Source of the DNA: Pisaster brevispinus
Taxonomy: Eukaryota > Echinodermata > Asteroidea > Forcipulatida > Asteriidae
DNA: 64,000 nt
NCBI GenBank assembly: GCA_023634235.1
Contig: JAMKCF010000009.1
Coordinates: 4,898,001-4,962,000, forward strand
Reading direction: 5' to 3'
The notes below the pieces were generated by a model. It searched no databases. It was not told the origin of the DNA and worked only from the letters and a program-made list of their open reading frames with translations. Both the position numbers and the translations under genes were made by a program. Shown here piece after piece: positions 58,791-64,000 of this stretch (position 1 is its first letter; each line of letters begins with the position of its first letter).

Positions 58791-60783
58791 ACATGTACGC
58801 TACATTAGCTGGCAGTTAATTTGTTTCCAACAGTAAGTGTATTACACTAAATAATAAGTGTGTGCTAAGAATAAGTTTTCTTTCACTAAGTATAACCATT
58901 TTTGGTTTATTTTTGTATCTGAAATGTTTACTGCAATATTTACTTGTTATTTATTGTTCTAGTAGAATACCAATTAAATTATTTATTCATTCTAAAATTG
59001 AACTATTTATTATTGCATGAATAACTCGTTTAAATTAGAATTAGACTATTTTTTTGTTGATCATTCAATAAGGAGGCGGGATATATTCAAATTTCGTAAA
59101 AACTGTTATAATTGGTGACAATTTGAATTGAACTGTATACGGTTTGACCTCAACTTACGATAGTGGTTCAATTTCATAGTAGAAGTTTTAAAGATTGTTT
59201 TAGATTTTTAGTTACAAGCACACGTGTGCTACACAAGAATTTGTTTATAAAATGTTTTTTTAAATGGACAAATCAGGGTGTTAAACAATAGTAGGTTTTC
59301 TGTTTTAAGATAAATTCAGTACACGTTAGAAGAAGTTTCAGTTGAAGATGATTATCATAAAACTAATATGTCCGTATCGTTTTGATAGAATATTCAAACC
59401 CCAAAGGCCTATCACATTCCACCCACACCTTATTGTGCAGCAACTTTACATTATTAGTGGCCACGGGGTTGCCCCGGTTGAACTGTGCTCAACTTCCGGG
59501 AGTCAGTCTCAGTGTAGAGTATGAAATTAACCTTTGATTCTAGTAGTGAAGTCAATTTTCCTGTGTACAATAATGGTATTTTACTGCCAATGTATCAACA
59601 AGTGATTCAACAAGTTTTTCAATAATTAAAAGGTTACTATATTAGGAAGTATAACTTAATACTGTTGTATAGGTAGCTTGAGGGGTGAAAGCCTTCACTC
59701 AGGTGTTGGGAGTTGACAGACAATTTATGGGGTCACCTCAATTCAGTTTATATGATTATGTTCAGTAAGTCTCAGTAATTTCTCTATTTGTATCTTGATG
59801 CAAGAATTGTCTCAAATTTTGCCTTTGGCTACAAGTGCAATGTTGTCAATAAACCAAAATAATAATAATAATAATAATAATAAATAATAATAATAATATT
59901 TCCCTTCAGACAGTCACAAAAAGAGCACAATGTTGAAAGCTGGAAAATATAACAATTTTGATCAAGAAATGGATTTTTCTTATACAGCAAATGTGTGCAG
60001 TAGAGACCCCTTCCACAAACATAATTACATACAAGTATGAAAACAAGTTCTTGTACTGAAATGTTTCAAATGAGTCTACAAAAATGTTAACATGAATGTA
60101 AGTTGGTCCCATTTTTCTTTGGGAAAAATAAGCCCAACTGTTCCATAATAAATAGTGACTATAACAGATACTGTTGGAACACTTTTATGGGACAGCGTTA
60201 ATTAAGGCATTCACCATTGCCTCGTTAGCCTGTTTAATTCTAGACACTTAGTGAAAAGCTCCGGAGAGCTATAGTCTTGAGTCAACTTCCAAAAGCTAGG
60301 GGAAGATAAATATGTTTGTAATTACCGAAATAAACGATAAACCACACTTTACCTCAGACCAAATGTAACAAATGTTAAACATGGCGCTGTTATTATAAAA
60401 TACCGTAAAGACTTCCCATGTAGAATTCATTGATCAAATGAATCAAACCAACTCCTTCCAATGAGACAGTATGTCACTTGTAATCCGATATAAATTAATC
60501 AATTTATTTATTTAGATGTAGACTCTTTGTATGTATTATACTCTAATTGATATGAACTGTTAATTTTTGCAATGTTATGTATTAGCAATGACATTAAAAA
60601 CAAAATCATATTAAATGTATTTTTGAGCACCTCATACACTGCAATACTGTAATGTAAAATAAACATCACCTCACCTTTTACAATTTTTCGTAAACTTTGC
60701 AATAATGTAATTTTTGCCAGTAAAGTATAATAATATGGTGTATTGTTCAATATAAGCTACCAAATGTGTGTGCTCCTTTTTGA

Positions 60784-60828
60784 AATAAATTTGAAAAAAT
60801 GTAGCTACGTGTGTTTTTGTAATTTATT
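60784..60828. other. Facing poly(A) signals of gene C (+) and the minus-strand gene
   Basis: AATAAA on + at 60784-60789 is followed by a GT-rich stretch. TTTATT at 60823-60828 is AATAAA on the minus strand. Used together they would make the two convergent transcripts overlap by a few tens of bases. Confidence 0.35.
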
Positions 60829-61548
60829 ATAAATGTACTAACAACGAAAATAAAAGACACTCAACAATCCTAGACTCTAAAGAAGGGCCACTAGATGCTA
60901 CTGAGTGAGACCACCCAGGCAATATCATACCTATTGACCCGGTCAATATCATACATATTGACCGGGCAATAATAGTGCCCATCTGTATGCCCCATGAGGG
61001 TCTGTAAGTGACCAGTCCATATCTGTTTTTAAAAAACAGCCACGATATGAACATGGGCCTTATATAACAATGCCACTAGTCTTTTCATACCACTCACCGG
61101 TTGATAAGACTAGTGACCGGACGTGCACAAATATAATGCACGTGACCTGGTCACTGTTCATGCAGAGTTTGGGAATAAGCTATATTGACAGTCAACAACA
61201 TTTGACAGGGACGCCGGACGGAGAATCAGCAAGAAGTGTAGGAAGTGACAATAACCAGCAAAGTTGCAGGTACAACCATGTGTAAATCTCTTTTGGGAGG
61301 AGTGTTGGAGTGTCTGAAAAGAACACTTGGTGTGTTCTCAAAGTTTTGAACAGTATACTCTGCTTGTCTTCCAAGAACACCAAAAGAAATTTACACGTAC
61401 ATGTACTTTTACCGTCGAGTTCACTATTATCCATGCAAAGTTTCAAACATCACTCAACAAGAACTGTGTTATTATTGTGTTTTTATCCATACAAAGCACT
61501 ATACTCTCGAGTCATGTGAAAAAAAATCCACAGGCATATTACTCAGGT

Positions 61549-61617
61549 GGGACTCGAACCCAGGGCCGTTGCCATTCTAGAGCAGACGTCTTACCACTAG
61601 ACCACCGAGATTGCCTG
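61549..61617 (-). repeat. tRNA-like sequence, probably SINE-derived
   Basis: The minus strand reads CTCGGTGGTCTAGTGGTAAG...GGGTTCGAGTCCCACC, with recognisable A and B boxes. The anticodon arm and acceptor pairing are imperfect, so a working tRNA is doubtful. Confidence 0.45.
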
Positions 61618-61797
61618 GTAGCTAGAGGAAGTTTGAATCCTAAAGTACTGAGAATACAGTGCTTTACACACATCTGTGTATGGGTAAAACCAAATAGTAT
61701 TCCTTATACCCAATGCAAAGCAGATTCAGAAGTATGTTATAAAGAAAAATAACCCAAATTAATATATAACACTAATGCCTACCTGTGACTATGGCCC

Positions 61798-62032
61798 TCA
61801 GTTCTGGATGCCCTGACTGATAATGTTGTCAAATATCTCCTCTTCGTCAATTTCTAGTGCCTTGAAGGCATACTCAATCACATCTTCTCCCATCCAGGAA
61901 CCGTTGAAGCTCTCTAGCTGACAGATTGAGGTGTAGATTCTCAGAAGGTCGGCGGGTTTAACGTCGCCCGTCCGCGTCTTATCGTTGTAGCCAAACTGGC
62001 GGATAATATCTGCATGGCCAGGTGCCCAAGAT
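61798..62032 (-). CDS. Unrecognised minus-strand gene, last coding exon
   Basis: 235 nt starting in phase 2 after aatcatgcag; 77 full residues ending ISQGIQN and TGA. No competing frame makes a better protein. Confidence 0.7.
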
Positions 62033-63187
62033 CTGCATGATTAAAAAAAAGGCAAAAAGCTGACAATAATGAAATATTGAAAAAAAAAAAAAAAACATCT
62101 TTGACACTAAACTTTTTTCCTTGATGCTTATTCCTCAACATTTCGGCATGAATCTTGAGACCCAGAAAAGATAACCCGAGCAGTGTGCGGGGCGGATTAC
62201 ATCGGCCAAAGTTTTGGACTGTGTATCGGCAGGGCCGGTTAAACCAACCTGATTCCTATTGGCTACAACACGCCATGTGACCTTAAAATGACCCTTATGG
62301 ATGTTCAAGTTGTGACCAAAAGTAAAAATTGAGAAGTCAGCTTTGAACTTCTTGTGTGCGATCTGACTGCAGTCATTGTTACAAGACTTTTTGTTTCCAA
62401 TTTTTTTAATATTAAAAAATTTGATAGGGTAGCGTTAACCCATGACATAATACCCAAACTGCAGCATTCATATGGATTGACAAGCCATACACTGTTGAAT
62501 CTATCAAAATGTTGAAGTCCGTTTTTTTTAGATTTTGATAATTTGGTGGTAGTTAGTTTTTTACAAGGTTACAATTTCATAAAGCAGTTAAGCAGAAACT
62601 ACCTGCTTAGCAAATTTCTTTGCAATAGTGTAACTTTGATGGCATTTTGGCTGGTAACCTACTTTTGCAAAGATTTGCAAAGTTTTAGCACTTGAAATTA
62701 GGCCCTGATCTTTCTCTACTCAAACATAAAATAAATAATTTTATGAAATGTAAAAAACGTCAAAAGTTTCAACTGATCAGATCTAGAGACTTAATAAGGG
62801 GCATAGAACCAAATTACTTTTTAAAATAATAATGGAAGTTCATTACAAACAAAGACACTTTGCTCTATTTTCCCATAAACCTCATACAACAGTAGTTTCA
62901 TCTCACAGGCAATTGATTCGTAAAGCACATACACAATCTTGGGAAAAAAGTTCAATAAATAATTGGCCAATATTGGCCTAAAAACTAGTTATTATTATAA
63001 AGTGCAGTCCACGAGAGAGTGAAGATGAAACTCACTCAATTATCTTGGCAAGGTGTTGTTTCCTCTTGACGAGTAACTGTCGGACGAAGTAGACGAAGAT
63101 AAAAGCCTGCTGCTGAGACAGATGATGATTGATGAACAGATCACGCTTAGGAGTGATCCTCACTAGGCAAAGAGTCTGGTCCTTGGT
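61798..63187 (-). CDS. 3' end of an unrecognised gene (two exons, minus strand)
   Basis: Join of 63036-63187 and 61798-62032 on the minus strand; upstream exons lie beyond the window. Acceptor cattctccag, donor gtgagt, acceptor aatcatgcag, stop TGA at 61798-61800; phases 0, 2 and stop agree. The 128 residues are mainly helical-looking and charged, with blocks such as TLCLVRITPKRDLFINHHL, FVYFVRQLLVKRK, DIIRQFGYNDKTRTGD and FKALEIDEEEIFDNI. No Cys-Cys units, so it is unrelated to the galaxins. I do not recognise the family. The clean splice structure and non-repetitive composition argue for a real conserved intracellular protein. Confidence 0.68.
62033..63035 (-). other. Intron of the minus-strand gene
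   Basis: Contains a palindromic MITE copy at 62572-62705 (ttcataaagcagttaagcag ... gaaattaggccctg). Otherwise AT-rich. Confidence 0.6.
63036..63187 (-). CDS. Unrecognised minus-strand gene, penultimate coding exon
   Basis: 152 nt, phase 0 in and 2 out. Pyrimidine-rich acceptor on the right, gtgagt donor on the left. Confidence 0.68.
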
Positions 63188-63282
63188 CTGGAGAATGAGG
63201 TCAGAACCAGCATTAGGGACAGGGTTTCAAACAAGATGGACGTTCATTACTCAGTGTATACAAGACAGCTGGGAGTCACCAG

Positions 63283-63472
63283 GGCCCACTTTCATTGAGC
63301 TGCTTCAGCAGAAAGTACTGCTTAACATTTTTCTGCTAAGCAAAAATGAGCAGGAAACCAATCAAAGATGTATGTAAAATGGTATTTTGGCTGGTAACCA
63401 TATTCTGGTAAGCATAATTTGGTTGTGCTCGGCTATTTTCTGTTCTTAAGCTGCTCTATGAAATAAGGCCCA
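63283..63472. repeat. Palindromic MITE-like element, best full copy
   Basis: gggcccactttcattgagctgcttcagcag at the left and cttaagctgctctatgaaataaggccc at the right are inverted. Inside: ttctgctaagcaaaaatgagcaggaaacc and ggctggtaaccat. Confidence 0.75.
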
Positions 63473-63794
63473 GAGTGTAAGCAAGTTGTAATAAATAAAC
63501 CTGAAGACAACTTCGGTTCAACATTTTAAGACTAGAAATTTTTTTTTCACCAATGATTTTTTATTTTTTTTTAACATTATGACATACAAGTAAAAATACA
63601 TTCAACACAATAAATGTACGACACAAACGACCATTTTTAACCCATCCCTTGCATTGCTTTTGTGACTAAACCTTATCTTAATTTTTAAATCTAAAGTGTT
63701 TTTTCTTTAATGTCAATGAAACCCAAAGCAATTTGTGTGATGCTGTGTTCAATATCCACTTTAACAGGTCCAAAATGTACATAGTGCGAGACTT

Positions 63795-63942
63795 ATCAAT
63801 CAATCAATGAATCAATCAATGAATCAATCAATGAATCAATTAATGAGTCAATGAATCAATCAACCAATCAATGAATCAATGAATAAATGAATGATCAAAG
63901 GGATGAATCAAACAATAATCAATCAATCAATAATCAATCAAT
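63795..63942. repeat. AATC/AATG tetranucleotide microsatellite
   Basis: Long run of tcaa/tgaa units near the right edge. Confidence 0.9.
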
Positions 63943-64000
63943 CGTTAAATTTATATGGTGCCAATCCAGTGGCCATTGCTCATAGCAAAACTTGGACTTG

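Larger units (their letters stand above)
58355..61797. other. Convergent 3' intergenic region of gene C and the minus-strand gene
   Basis: AT-rich, with a candidate last exon of C from 58715, an AAT microsatellite at 59861-59896 and a reverse tRNA-like sequence at 61549-61617. No further coding exon or NTR-like sequence was found. Confidence 0.6.

Noticed and set aside
58355..61797. A lost or hidden NTR exon downstream of gene C
   Set aside because: No frame in this stretch shows the C-x-C..L..AYIIM core or the flanking Cys pattern.

Overview
The window is eukaryotic, AT-rich and intron-rich. It looks like animal DNA, most likely from an echinoderm such as a sea star. That placement is an inference from the gene family, intron style and repeat types; no ribosomal or other diagnostic gene is present. 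Nearly all recognisable coding sequence belongs to one family: secreted, repeat-built proteins of the galaxin type, made of short units that start or end in a Cys-Cys pair (typically CCG..x-YDP..x-CC). Galaxins are best known from the organic matrix of coral skeletons.

Three galaxin-like genes lie head to tail on the + strand. Gene A (248-5085) is cut by the left window edge; its last six exons are present. Gene B (14886-30505) is complete: 12 exons, 1239 codons, signal peptide, about 56 Cys-Cys pairs, and a final exon that reads as a netrin-type (NTR/C345C) domain. Gene C (44861-58354) is complete: 13 exons, 1278 codons, about 56 Cys-Cys pairs, and no NTR domain. All intron phases match between exons, the summed exon lengths are exact multiples of three, and exon order and splice phases are conserved between the genes, so the three are tandem duplicates. 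They differ in informative ways. Gene C has two introns that B lacks. Gene A stops exactly where the second Cys of a conserved Cys-Cys pair should be. Only B carries the NTR exon.

At the right end, two minus-strand exons (61798-63187) form the 3' end of a different, unrecognised gene that converges on gene C.

The rest is intron and intergenic DNA full of repeats. I see tRNA-bearing elements with inverted ends (about five copies), tRNA-Leu-derived SINEs, a palindromic MITE-like family (at least seven copies), fold-back elements, Penelope-like fragments with a hammerhead-ribozyme-like motif, a 41-bp minisatellite sitting directly on a splice acceptor of gene C, and several microsatellites. No bacterial-type operons, CRISPR arrays or intact transposase or reverse transcriptase genes were seen.

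The gene models were built by hand from GT-AG boundaries, phase matching and paralog comparison. They have no transcript support here.
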